Part shown: positions 34,811 through 43,179 of the stretch, one piece after another
Position numbering within the stretch: position 1 is the first letter of the stretch
Layout: every line of letters begins with the position of its first letter
DNA from: CAYJLC01 sp964370735
Lineage (GTDB): Bacteria > Bacillota > Clostridia > Oscillospirales > Butyricicoccaceae
DNA: 64,000 nucleotides
NCBI GenBank assembly: GCA_964370735.1
Contig: CAYJLC010000008.1
Coordinates: 1-64,000 of the forward strand
Direction of reading: 5' to 3'
Program-made: the position numbers and the translations under genes
The notes under the pieces: model-generated
Told to the model about the DNA's origin: nothing
The model's database searches: none
The model's input: the letters and a program-made list of their open reading frames with translations, nothing else

Positions 34811-35434
34811 ATGTCAAACGGCAATAAATATCGAATTATTAAAACTATTGACACATATTCTTCTGGTGGCAGTTCAGGTGGCGTTAGTGACTCGACAGAT
34901 ACAGATGAGGATAATGCATTTGAAAGTGGCGACGATATTACACATTCTGATATTAGCGATTTAATTCAAGATAAAAACGAACTTATCGTTAAAAATGATG
35001 ATGGAATTTCGGCTACATTTGATGTAAATTCACTTGAAGAAATTTCAAAAGTCGCAGGTGCAAATTCAGTAGAAATCACTATTGAAACTGTTGAAATTGA
35101 TGATTTGACTGACGAACAAAAAGAAATAGTTTCTGATAGACCTGTATTTGATTTTAAAATTTTAGTTGGGAATAAAGAAATTACCGATTTTGAAAATGGA
35201 AAAGTTAGGATTTCTATTCCTTATGAGTTAAAAGCAGGTGAAAATCCAGATGGGCTTATTATTTGGTATGTAGCAGACGATGGCACAGTGGAAGAAAATG
35301 AGCCTGCTACATCAGAAGAAATCATTGTAGAAACTGATGAAAATAACGAAAGTTCAAATGTTTTGATATACATATTCGTAGGTGCTGTTGTTCTACTTTT
35401 TATCGCGTTTATTGTCATTAGGAGGAAAAAATAA
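34811..35434 (+). pseudogene. C-terminal fragment of the broken NEAT-type gene with membrane anchor
   Basis: Open frame continuing the same protein after the shift at 34784-34787. It holds a Ser/Gly/Asp-rich linker (SSGGSSGGVSDSTDTDEDN), a soluble beta domain containing a KAGENPDGLIIWYVADDG stretch, and a terminal TM helix (NVLIYIFVGAVVLLFIAFIV) followed by IRRKK. There is no LPXTG-like motif, so anchoring would be by the membrane helix. ATG 34811 has no convincing ribosome binding site. Its stop overlaps the ATG of the lipoprotein gene by 1 nt. Confidence 0.6.
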
Positions 35435-36339
35435 TGCGTATTAAATTTGCGTTTATTAGTATTTTATGCGTGTTTTTAACTGGTTGCGTCGACCAAAATC
35501 CCGAGATAGAAGTCACTGAAACCATTGAAGAACCTAGGATAATAGCGACATCTTACGCAACTATGGAAATTTTAGAGGCATTAAACCTAGATATTGTCGC
35601 AAGAGTGGAAACGACTGGTGAACTCTCAGCGGAGTTTTTAAGTTTGCCGACAGTTGGAACTGCAATGGCACCAGATGCCGAGGCGATAGTTATGCTAGAA
35701 CCGACTGATATTATAGGCCCTGACACGCTGATTGATAGCATAAAACCGACCTATGATGTAGCTGGAATTGAAGGGACTTTTATTGATTTACAAAGCGTTC
35801 ATGGTTTATATGAAAGCATCGAAATGCTAGGCGAAAAATATGATAGACAAGAGCAAGCCGATGATTTAATTAATGATTATAACGATACTTTAGATGCTTT
35901 TAGCGAGAGTATTAAGGGAAAGGAAAGCCCTCGCGTGCTTGTACTCATGGGACTTCCAGGGTCCTATATTGCCAGCACAAATAACTCTTATGTAGGCTCG
36001 CTTATAAGTCTTGCTGGTGCAACCAATGTCGTGCAAGTTGACACTGTGGAAAACTATGTAAACTGGAACACGGAAGAATTAATTGCACTAGAACCTGACA
36101 TTATTTTGCTAACAGCCCATGGTTTACCAGAGCAAGCGATGGACATGTTTAATGAAGAATTTCAAACAAACGATATTTGGAAAAATTTCAGTGCAGTTGA
36201 AGAAGGCAAAGTGTATTCTTTAGACTATGAAATATTCGGAATGAGCGCTACTTTTGAATGGAAAAAATCACTAGAAGTGCTTAAAGAAATACTTTATGAT
36301 GAAACTTATGAAAGCTTTATAAATGAGGTGGAAAGTTGA
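35434..36339 (+). CDS. isdE: IsdE-like heme ABC transporter substrate-binding lipoprotein
   Basis: Product 301 aa. Lipoprotein signal with LTGC, Cys18. The fold is the type III (helical backbone) binding protein. IsdE-type segments are visible: ATSYATMEILEALNLDIV, GTAMAPDAEAIVMLEPTDII (Met in the place of one heme ligand of staphylococcal IsdE) and ILLTAHGLPEQAMDMF (His in the place of the other). It should receive heme from surface NEAT proteins and hand it to the permease. AGGAGG precedes the ATG; the next gene starts inside its stop codon. The gene is intact although its neighbours on both sides are damaged. Confidence 0.85.
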   Translation: MRIKFAFISILCVFLTGCVDQNPEIEVTETIEEPRIIATSYATMEILEALNLDIVARVETTGELSAEFLSLPTVGTAMAPDAEAIVMLEPTDIIGPDTLIDSIKPTYDVAGIEGTFIDLQSVHGLYESIEMLGEKYDRQEQADDLINDYNDTLDAFSESIKGKESPRVLVLMGLPGSYIASTNNSYVGSLISLAGATNVVQVDTVENYVNWNTEELIALEPDIILLTAHGLPEQAMDMFNEEFQTNDIWKNFSAVEEGKVYSLDYEIFGMSATFEWKKSLEVLKEILYDETYESFINEVES

Positions 36340-37331
36340 CTATTACAAAAAAACCACTTTCAAAAGGGGTGGCAGGTTGCATAATTTTAGCCGTTTTAAT
36401 ATGTATTTTAGCACTTTTAGCGATGAAACTCGGTAGCATAGATGTGACATATAGTGAGATTATAAACGGTCTTTTTGTTGAATATGATAAAAAAGTCGCA
36501 ACGATTTATAATCTTCGTTTTCCACGAATTTTGGTATCAATTTTTGCAGGTGCGGCACTTAGTTTGAGTGGTCTTTTGCTACAAGCAGTGCTAAAAAATC
36601 CACTGGTTGACCCTGGAATTATAGGGATTTTAGGTGGTGCGTCGCTTGCGAGCATGATTATGTTAGCACTTTTTCCGACTTTGTATTTATTTGTGCCTTT
36701 ATTCGCGTTTTTAGGTGGATTTATAGCATTTTCGCTAATTTATTCACTTGCTTGGAAAGGTTCGCTTGACCCTACTAGAATAATTTTAGTCGGTATTGCA
36801 GTTTCGGCAGTTTTTATAGGAATTTCAGAAATTTTTGATGGAATATCGAATAGAACTGGCGTTAGTGTTTCTATGAGCGGTTTGTCGCAACTTGTGTGGG
36901 CAGATGTCGAAATTATCGCAATTTATGGAGTTATAGGCATCATTATTTCGATATTTTTATCACCAGCTTGCAATTTATTATCACTTGAAGACAAAACAAT
37001 TCGTGGGCTTGGTGTGAATGTCGATAGGCTGAGATTTTTAATTTCAATAATCGCAGTTTTACTCGTGGCAGCTGCTACTTCGGTGGTAGGAGTGATTGGA
37101 TTTTTAGCACTTATTGTTCCTCATATTTCAAGAAAGATAATCGGCTCTGACAATAGAATTTTAGTACCGTTTTGTGTACTTTTAGGTGGATTTACATTGC
37201 TTTTAGCAGACACAATAGGAAGAATTATCGCATCACCTTCGGAAATTTCAGCGTCAATAATTATGAGCGTAATCGGTGGACCGTTCTTTATAATTCTTTT
37301 AAAAAAGGGGGATAAAAATGCTAAATATTAA
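36336..37331 (+). CDS. FecCD-family iron/heme ABC transporter permease
   Basis: Product 331 aa, start TTG 36336 overlapping the upstream TGA (GAGGTGG lies 4-10 nt before). About nine to ten membrane helices. Family motifs: RFPRILVSIFAGAALSLSG near 63, LLLQAVLKNPLVDPGIIGI near 83, and the ATPase-contact segment RGLGVNVDRLRF near 228, followed by GVIGFLALIVPHISR. Intact and of normal length. It overlaps the truncated ATPase gene by 14 nt. Confidence 0.93.
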   Translation: MTITKKPLSKGVAGCIILAVLICILALLAMKLGSIDVTYSEIINGLFVEYDKKVATIYNLRFPRILVSIFAGAALSLSGLLLQAVLKNPLVDPGIIGILGGASLASMIMLALFPTLYLFVPLFAFLGGFIAFSLIYSLAWKGSLDPTRIILVGIAVSAVFIGISEIFDGISNRTGVSVSMSGLSQLVWADVEIIAIYGVIGIIISIFLSPACNLLSLEDKTIRGLGVNVDRLRFLISIIAVLLVAAATSVVGVIGFLALIVPHISRKIIGSDNRILVPFCVLLGGFTLLLADTIGRIIASPSEISASIIMSVIGGPFFIILLKKGDKNAKY

Positions 37332-38025
37332 TAATCTCTCTTTTTCGTATGGAGATACAAAAATTCTTGAAAATATATCTTTTTTAATAAAAGAAGGTGA
37401 CGTTATAAGCCTACTTGGGTCAAATGGTTCAGGAAAATCCACTCTTTTAAACATTATTAGCAAAAATCTGAAAAATTTTACCGGCGAAGTATTGCTTAAC
37501 GATAAAAATATTGATACAATAGGACTTAGGGACTTTTCAAAAAATGTCGCAATTGTGCATCAAAAAAACACAGCACCAGACGATATTACGGTCGAAAGAC
37601 TTGTCGCTTATGGCAGAACTCTATTTAAAAGGAAAAAAGTTATGAAAATTATATTTATGATAATCGGTTTTATAACCCTCGGACTTGGAATAATTGGAGC
37701 GATATTTCCGATTTTGCCAACAACTCCGTTTTTGCTCGTTTCTGCATTTTGTTTTGCGAAATCATCGGAAAAGCTTAACATTTGGTTCAAAAACACAAAA
37801 ATATACAAAAACAACCTCGCTTCTTTTGTAAAAGGCGAAGGTATGACCGTTAAAACCAAAGTGAAAATTTTAATTTTTGTTACAATTTTACTTGGATTTG
37901 CAGCGTTTATGATGAGAAATGTGCCGTATGGATTTTTGTTTATCGGAGCTGTTTGGCTTGCACATATAATTGGATTTGTTTTCTTTCTGAAAACAGCAAA
38001 GGAGGCAAAAAATTGTGATAAATAA
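37318..38025 (+). CDS. Truncated heme ABC ATPase fused in frame to a DUF454 membrane protein
   Basis: One 235-aa open frame. Residues 1-104 are the N-terminal part of an iron-siderophore/heme type ATPase: Walker A GSNGSGKSTLLN near 38, Q-loop VHQKN, then VERLVAYGRT. At that point the ATPase stops: the signature LSGGQ, Walker B and H-loop are all missing. From Met109 the sequence is a full DUF454 (YbaN-type) protein. A deletion that removed the ATPase C-terminus is the simplest explanation. The fused product cannot hydrolyse ATP normally, so the importer would need an ATPase from elsewhere. Confidence 0.8.
   Translation: MLNINNLSFSYGDTKILENISFLIKEGDVISLLGSNGSGKSTLLNIISKNLKNFTGEVLLNDKNIDTIGLRDFSKNVAIVHQKNTAPDDITVERLVAYGRTLFKRKKVMKIIFMIIGFITLGLGIIGAIFPILPTTPFLLVSAFCFAKSSEKLNIWFKNTKIYKNNLASFVKGEGMTVKTKVKILIFVTILLGFAAFMMRNVPYGFLFIGAVWLAHIIGFVFFLKTAKEAKNCDK
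37642..38025 (+). CDS. DUF454 (YbaN) family small membrane protein
   Basis: ATG 37642 is preceded by AAAAGGA at 8 nt, an independent ribosome binding site, so the 127-aa DUF454 protein can be made separately from the fusion. It starts MKIIFMIIGFITLGLGIIGA, has the family IFPILPTTPFLLVSAFCFAKSS signature near residue 22-44, WFKNTKIYKNNLASFVKGEG, and two further helices. In Firmicutes such genes accompany heme/iron ABC and CydDC-like clusters. Function unknown. Its stop overlaps the next GTG start by 11 nt. Confidence 0.75.
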   Translation: MKIIFMIIGFITLGLGIIGAIFPILPTTPFLLVSAFCFAKSSEKLNIWFKNTKIYKNNLASFVKGEGMTVKTKVKILIFVTILLGFAAFMMRNVPYGFLFIGAVWLAHIIGFVFFLKTAKEAKNCDK

Positions 38026-39742
38026 AAGACTTATCGCCCTAGGTGAGAAAAAAGTTGTTGCAAAAGTCGTTTTATGCCAGTGGATTTCGATGATTTTAAA
38101 CGTATGTATGATTTTCAGACTTGCATACCAAATAAGAGAATTTTATTTAGAAAATTTTAACACACGCGACATAATTTTAACGGTAATAATTCTCGTTTTA
38201 GTTGTAATTTTCAGAGGAATTTTAAAGCAAATTTCAAGTAAAAATGCCCATCTTGCAGGTGCAGGTGTAAAAGCGAAAGTTCGCACTAAATTATACGAAA
38301 AACTACTAAATCTAGGTGCTACATATACAAAAAAGTTGTCAACTGCAGAGATTATGCAGGTGAGCTGCGAGGGTGTAGACCAGCTTGAAACATATTTTGG
38401 CTCGTATTTGCCACAGTTTTTTTACTGTATGATAGCGCCGATAACACTCTTTTTAATCGTCGCACCAATTGACTTAATGACAGCGATGGTACTCTTTATT
38501 TGCGTTCCATTAATTCCGATTTCTATTATAATTATCCAGAAAATCGCAAAAAAACTCCTTGCAAAATACTGGGGACTTTATACGGCTTTGGGCGATAATT
38601 TTTTAGAAAACGTTCAAGGAATGACAACGCTTAAAATCTATGAAGCCGACGAAAAATATCATAAAGAAATGAATAAAAGTGCCGAAAATTTCAGAATTAT
38701 CACGATGAAAGTGCTTTCTATGCAGTTAAATTCCATAATTGTTATGGATACCGTCGCTTATGGTGGCGCAGCGCTTGGTGGAATTTTAGGTGTGACGGCA
38801 CTTGCAAGTGGAAATATCGATATTTTTGGCGCAGTTGTTATAATTTTGATTGCGTCAGAATTTTTCCTACCAATGCGTGCTTTAGGTAGTTTTTTTCATA
38901 TTGCGATGAATGGAATGGCGGCTGCCGATAAAATGTTTAAAATTTTGGATATGGAAGAACCGAAAGACGGAAATATAGACTTTCCAAGTGGTGAAATTTG
39001 CATAAAAGCTGAAAATTTATCATTTTCTTATAGCAAAGATAAAAAAATACTTGAAAAAATTAATTTTGAGGCGAATGTTGGGCTAACTTCTCTAGTCGGA
39101 ATTTCTGGTTCAGGAAAAAGCACAATAGCGTCAATTTTGTCGCTAAAAGAGATAGCTTATCACGGAAGTATTAAGATTTCTCACGTAGAACTTTCGGAAA
39201 TTTCACGAAAATCACTTCGTGAAAATATCACAAGAGTGTCTGATAATGGCTATATTTTTTCGGGAACAGTTTTTGAAAATATGCAAATGGCGAGTGAAAA
39301 TGCTACTGAAAATGAGATGATTGAAGCACTGAAAAAAGTTCGACTTTGGGACTTTTTATCGACACAAAATGGGCTTTTGACTAAAATATCGGACAGGGGA
39401 AGCAATTTTTCTGGTGGTCAAAGACAACGTCTAAACATCGCAAGGGCATTACTTCGTGACAGTAAAATCTATATTTTTGATGAAGTGACAAGCAATATTG
39501 ATAGCGAAAGTGAAGATGCGATTTTATCAGTTATTTTTGAGCTTGCAAAGTCTAAAACGATAATTTTTATATCTCATAGGCTTGCAAATGTTGTGTGTTC
39601 AAATCAAATTCTATTTTTAAAAAATGGCGAAATTATGGAGCGTGGAACTCACGAAATGCTTTTGAAACAATATGGAAATTACGCAAAATTATTTTTAGAA
39701 CAGAAGTCACTTGAGCGATATAGAGAGGGGGAAAATGCATGA
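38015..39742 (+). CDS. CydD-like ABC half-transporter (permease-ATPase)
   Basis: Product 575 aa, start GTG 38015 after AAAGGAGG. N-terminal membrane domain of six helices (about 20-300), then an ATPase domain: Walker A GISGSGKST near 366, signature FSGGQRQRLNIARALL near 470, Walker B KIYIFDEVTSNID. It resembles CydD/CydC-type exporters of thiols or heme-linked compounds and pairs with the next gene as a heterodimer. Its place in a heme locus suggests a role in heme or redox handling. It overlaps the next gene by 4 nt (ATGA). Confidence 0.85.
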   Translation: MINKRLIALGEKKVVAKVVLCQWISMILNVCMIFRLAYQIREFYLENFNTRDIILTVIILVLVVIFRGILKQISSKNAHLAGAGVKAKVRTKLYEKLLNLGATYTKKLSTAEIMQVSCEGVDQLETYFGSYLPQFFYCMIAPITLFLIVAPIDLMTAMVLFICVPLIPISIIIIQKIAKKLLAKYWGLYTALGDNFLENVQGMTTLKIYEADEKYHKEMNKSAENFRIITMKVLSMQLNSIIVMDTVAYGGAALGGILGVTALASGNIDIFGAVVIILIASEFFLPMRALGSFFHIAMNGMAAADKMFKILDMEEPKDGNIDFPSGEICIKAENLSFSYSKDKKILEKINFEANVGLTSLVGISGSGKSTIASILSLKEIAYHGSIKISHVELSEISRKSLRENITRVSDNGYIFSGTVFENMQMASENATENEMIEALKKVRLWDFLSTQNGLLTKISDRGSNFSGGQRQRLNIARALLRDSKIYIFDEVTSNIDSESEDAILSVIFELAKSKTIIFISHRLANVVCSNQILFLKNGEIMERGTHEMLLKQYGNYAKLFLEQKSLERYREGENA

Positions 39743-41382
39743 GAAAACGAAGTTCAATTTCGATTTTATCGCAGATGATTTTACTCGTGAAACCATTAAA
39801 ATGGCAAATGTTAATCGCGATTTTATTCGGAACACTCGGTCATTTATCAGCAATTTCCATACCAATTTTAGGTGCTGTGGCAATCCTTTCAGCACTAAAA
39901 ATTATTTCGATTGACCTAAATACCATCTTTGTTTTAATGTTAATTTTAGGTCTTTTAAGAGGTGTTTTTGCATATATTGAGCAAAATCGCAACCATTTTA
40001 TTGCATTTAAACTACTTGCATTAATAAGAGATAAAATTTTTGCATCACTTAGAAAACTATGCCCTGCAAAGCTTGATGGAAAAAATCGTGGGAATTTAAT
40101 TTCGATTATTACATCAGACATTGAACTTTTAGAAGTATTCTATGCGCATACAGTTTCGCCTGTTGCAATTGCCTTGATTGTAGGAATAATTATGACGATT
40201 TTTATGGCTAAATTTCATATGATTTTTGCAATTACAGCGGCGAGTGCCTATTTAATTACAGGGTTTATTTTGCCGATTTTAATGTCGAAAAATGCTCGGA
40301 AACTTTATATTTTAGAGCGAAGTGTTTTTGGAGAGATGTCTGCATATTATATGGATAGTTTGCGTGGAATTAACGACATTTCTCAGATGAATTGTGGCGA
40401 AAAACGTCTGTTTGAGATAGGAAAAAAGACGGAAAATCAGCAAAAAATGATGGAAAATATCGCTGAAGAAAACGGAAAAGTTTCGGCTATTGCAGACGGT
40501 CTTGTTATCGGTTTTTCGCTTTTAATTTTAATTGAAGCATATTTTTTAAGTGATAATTTCATTCAAATTCTATTGCCAATAGTAGCGATGATTAGCAGTT
40601 TTGGACCGTTTCTCTCACTTTCGAGGTTGTCGACAGGGCTTTCGCGAGTGCTTGCAGCTGGCGAGAGAGTTTTAGATTTACTAGATGAAAAACCTGAGGT
40701 TTTGGAAAAAATAGATGGAGAAACACCAGAATTTGACGGAATTTCTATTGAAAATCTAAATTTTTCTTATTGTAATGAAGAAATACTTAAAGATTTATCT
40801 ATTGATTTTGAAAAAAGTAAGATTATAGGAGTGTTTGGAAAAAGTGGCTCTGGAAAATCAACGTTGCTGAAGCTTTTAATGAGATTTTGGAATTCGCCTA
40901 AAAATTCAATAAAGATTTCGGACACAGAAATTTCAGAAATTTCGACAAAACATCTTCGCAAAATGGAAAGTTTTATGACACAGGAAACTGATTTATTTTG
41001 CGCGAGTGTAAAAGAAAATATTCGCGTAGCAAAGCTTGATGCGAGTGATGAAGAAATAGAAAATGCGTGTAAAAAAGCGTCAATTCACGATTTTATTATG
41101 ACTTTAGAGCAAAAATACGACACAAAAGTTGGAGAACTAGGCGACACTCTTTCAGGTGGTGAGCGACAACGAATCGGTCTTGCAAGGGCATTTTTGCACG
41201 ATGCACCGCTTGTGCTTCTTGACGAACCTACGAGCAATTTAGACAGCTTAAACGAGGCAGTAATTTTGAAATCGCTAAAAGAAGAAATGGAAAATAAGAC
41301 GATTATTTTAGTGTCACATAGGGCATCAACACTCGGAATCTGCGATGAAAAAATTACAGTAGAAAATGGCAGATTGGCATAA
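39739..41382 (+). CDS. CydC-like ABC half-transporter (permease-ATPase)
   Basis: Product 547 aa. Membrane domain about 15-290, ATPase domain with Walker A GKSGSGKSTLLKLL near 367, signature LSGGERQRIGLARAFL near 470 and Walker B LVLLDEPTSNLD. Start ATG 39739 overlaps the preceding gene; GAGGGGG precedes it. It is the presumed partner of the CydD-like protein and the last gene of the heme locus. Confidence 0.85.
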   Translation: MRKRSSISILSQMILLVKPLKWQMLIAILFGTLGHLSAISIPILGAVAILSALKIISIDLNTIFVLMLILGLLRGVFAYIEQNRNHFIAFKLLALIRDKIFASLRKLCPAKLDGKNRGNLISIITSDIELLEVFYAHTVSPVAIALIVGIIMTIFMAKFHMIFAITAASAYLITGFILPILMSKNARKLYILERSVFGEMSAYYMDSLRGINDISQMNCGEKRLFEIGKKTENQQKMMENIAEENGKVSAIADGLVIGFSLLILIEAYFLSDNFIQILLPIVAMISSFGPFLSLSRLSTGLSRVLAAGERVLDLLDEKPEVLEKIDGETPEFDGISIENLNFSYCNEEILKDLSIDFEKSKIIGVFGKSGSGKSTLLKLLMRFWNSPKNSIKISDTEISEISTKHLRKMESFMTQETDLFCASVKENIRVAKLDASDEEIENACKKASIHDFIMTLEQKYDTKVGELGDTLSGGERQRIGLARAFLHDAPLVLLDEPTSNLDSLNEAVILKSLKEEMENKTIILVSHRASTLGICDEKITVENGRLA

Positions 41383-41413
41383 AATATCATTATTATTTGA
41401 AAATAGACAGAAA

Positions 41414-41458
41414 AAATCCCCATAATATTTCAATTTGCACGAAATATTATGGGGATTT
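41414..41458. terminator. Long hairpin terminator after the CydDC-like genes
   Basis: An 18-bp perfect stem (41414-41431 with 41441-41458, core TCCCCATAATATTTC) with a 9-nt loop. The T tract on the plus strand is short; the A run 41411-41416 gives a better T tract on the minus strand. Confidence 0.75.
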
Positions 41459-41524
41459 AGCTTATTTGCCCTGTACATCAGTTTGTTTCTGTGAGCTTCT
41501 AGTCCTAGAAAAGTTTGAAATATT

Positions 41525-41554
41525 GAGAGCTGTTTTACTAAAATAGCTCTTTTT
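41525..41554 (+). terminator. Second terminator, convergent with the TrkA-C gene
   Basis: AGAGCT (41525-41530) with AGCTCT (41544-41549), extended inward by a G-T wobble and four A-T pairs, followed by T5. It lies just beyond the 3' end of the minus-strand gene. Confidence 0.75.
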
Positions 41555-41562
41555 CTATATAA

Positions 41563-42255
41563 TTATGAATTAAATAACAGTTTTATGTTCTTATAATCGC
41601 CGAAAACAACGATTATATCGTCTTTTTGTAAACAATCATCGGCATTTATGATACTTTTTGTCACACCACTACGTTTAATCAAAATTAGCTGGATTTTGTA
41701 CTTTTCCTTAAGTCTAGAGTCCTTTATTTTGGTATTAATTAAGGTTTCTGGCATTTTTTCAAGGCTTATTTCTGCCATAACATTATTTTCATAGATATCC
41801 AGCAAAATAATCGGGTTTGAGTTTTTGCCAAACATCATTTTTTTGCCTATTTTTGCAATTTTTCTATCAATAAACTTTTGTAAAACGCGAAAACGCTTCA
41901 AAAGTAGCAATAATCCGATTGAAACGCAGATAATTATCCCAGAAATCCACATATCTTGAAGTTCGGAGTTGCTTAGAGATAAAAAGATGTTGACTACACT
42001 CGACATAATAACCACTGTGAATAAATAGCCGAAAATTATGGTGAGTTTTGCAATTTTTCTTCGAATTCGTGACGAAGTTATCGCTTCGCTATCTTGTGTT
42101 GTGAAACCACTGTTTGTCAGCATAGAAATTACTTGGAAATTCGATTTGTCGTAAGTTAGTCCGGTTAATCGGAATAAAATTGTAAAAACCTCGATAATGA
42201 GTATGTAAATGAATGTCAGTACGAAAAATAGCATTAATGCAGAAGATATATTCAT
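41563..42255 (-). CDS. Membrane protein with TrkA-C (RCK C-terminal) domain
   Basis: Product 230 aa. Three to four membrane helices in the first half (about 5-28, 68-92, 100-122) with an intervening TYDKSNFQVISMLTNSGFTT loop that resembles a K+ channel/Trk pore-like stretch. Residues 145-230 form a TrkA-C domain ending in QKDDIIVVFGDYKNIKLLF. TrkA-C domains bind small ligands and gate cation transport. Transport substrate unknown. GGAGG precedes the ATG and a -10 TATAAT is present at 42294-42289 on the minus strand. Confidence 0.82.
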   Translation of the reverse strand: MNISSALMLFFVLTFIYILIIEVFTILFRLTGLTYDKSNFQVISMLTNSGFTTQDSEAITSSRIRRKIAKLTIIFGYLFTVVIMSSVVNIFLSLSNSELQDMWISGIIICVSIGLLLLLKRFRVLQKFIDRKIAKIGKKMMFGKNSNPIILLDIYENNVMAEISLEKMPETLINTKIKDSRLKEKYKIQLILIKRSGVTKSIINADDCLQKDDIIVVFGDYKNIKLLFNS

Positions 42256-42330
42256 AAAAAACCTCCAAAATATTACTTATATATAAAATTATACCAAAAA
42301 AAACTAAAAAAGTAAAGTTTAAAAATTTTA

Positions 42331-42359
42331 GAATATAAATGGACAACTCGTAATATGAT
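42331..42359 (+). promoter_or_regulatory. Putative sigma-E promoter of the spoIIIA operon
   Basis: GAATATA (42331-42337), 14-bp spacer, AATATGAT (42352-42359). This fits the sigma-E consensus (K/G-M-ATA-W-W, N14, CATA-type -10) in spacing and most positions. spoIIIA operons are transcribed by mother-cell sigma-E in studied endospore formers. Confidence 0.6.
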
Positions 42360-42375
42360 TAACTAGGTGATGTAT

Positions 42376-43179
42376 ATGAAAGAATTTAAAAACATAATTC
42401 CGAAGAGAATTTATGAAAAAATCAGTACTTTTTATCCAGAAGAGATAAGAATGCGCGAAAATCAAATATTAAGCATTAAAATTAACAACGAAATCAAATA
42501 TTTTGATGAAATTTTGATTAATGCGAGTGATATCTCGTTTGTTTTAATGAGAATTACAGAAAATTCTGTGCAATCGTATATGGAAAGCATTAAAAATGGA
42601 TTTATAACGCTTCTAAATGGACATAGGGTAGGGCTTTCGGGTGAGGTTGTAATTTCAAATGGTGAGATAGCAAATTTTAAGAAAATCACATCAATTAACA
42701 TAAGAATAGCAAAAAAAGAGGTGGATTTTAATGGTTTGGACTTAAATTGCATAGAAAAATCAAATATTTTAGTTATTTCTCCACCAAATCTAGGGAAAAC
42801 AACATTACTTAGAAAAATTGCAAATCATCTTTCTAATTGCGATTTTAATGTGTCAATAATTGATGAGCGTTTTGAAATTTCTAGCGGTTTTGACTTGGGG
42901 AAAAATGTAGATAAAATTTTAGGTGTAAAGAAAATTCAAGGTGTCTTGATGATGTTAAAAACAATGTCGCCAGATTACATAATTTGTGATGAAATAACTG
43001 GTGAAACGGAGATATTAAGGCATATTTCTAATGCTGGAGTTCGGATTATTGCAAGTATTCATGCAGATGATATTTGTGATTTAGACCGAGAGATTTTGAA
43101 ATACTTTAATAAATGTATTATTATAACTTTTAGTGAAAACAGGCGAAAATATACGATAAAGGACGTGGATTTATGCTGA
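42376..43179 (+). CDS. spoIIIAA: Stage III sporulation protein AA
   Basis: First gene of the spoIIIA operon. ATG 42376 is preferred (AGGTGAT upstream); GTG 42367 and ATG 42370 are alternatives. Product about 267 aa. An AAA-type secretion ATPase with Walker A PPNLGKTTLLRKI near residue 135, IIDERFEI and IICDEITGETE (Walker B type). It is thought to power the channel built by the other SpoIIIA proteins between mother cell and forespore. It overlaps spoIIIAB by 7 nt. Confidence 0.95.
   Translation: MKEFKNIIPKRIYEKISTFYPEEIRMRENQILSIKINNEIKYFDEILINASDISFVLMRITENSVQSYMESIKNGFITLLNGHRVGLSGEVVISNGEIANFKKITSINIRIAKKEVDFNGLDLNCIEKSNILVISPPNLGKTTLLRKIANHLSNCDFNVSIIDERFEISSGFDLGKNVDKILGVKKIQGVLMMLKTMSPDYIICDEITGETEILRHISNAGVRIIASIHADDICDLDREILKYFNKCIIITFSENRRKYTIKDVDLC

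Larger units (their letters stand above)
33112..35434 (+). pseudogene. Broken NEAT-type heme-binding surface protein gene
   Basis: Reading through all frames gives one continuous surface protein: signal peptide (33112; ends PTYVIA), CHB_HEX_C-like repeats (SAAIYYTKDG, then EGASIYYTTDGTTPT), beta-rich domains ending TVDW, a NEAT-like domain (AEFTAIKTGTQDESMLAGFF), a linker and a C-terminal TM helix with RRKK. It is interrupted by a missing base in A5 at 33209-33213, TAG 33276-33278, a missing base in A5 at 34225-34229, an extra base near 34322, and a missing base in A4 at 34784-34787. Restoring one A at each run and removing C34322 rejoins plausible protein. It would capture heme for the IsdE-like importer downstream. 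Either a decayed gene or, because three lesions are in A runs, partly sequencing error. Confidence 0.75.

Noticed and set aside
37642..38025. Programmed fusion giving a new ABC-DUF454 transporter
   Set aside because: The ATPase part lacks all motifs after the Q-loop region, so an active fused ATPase is unlikely; kept only as a possible non-catalytic fusion.
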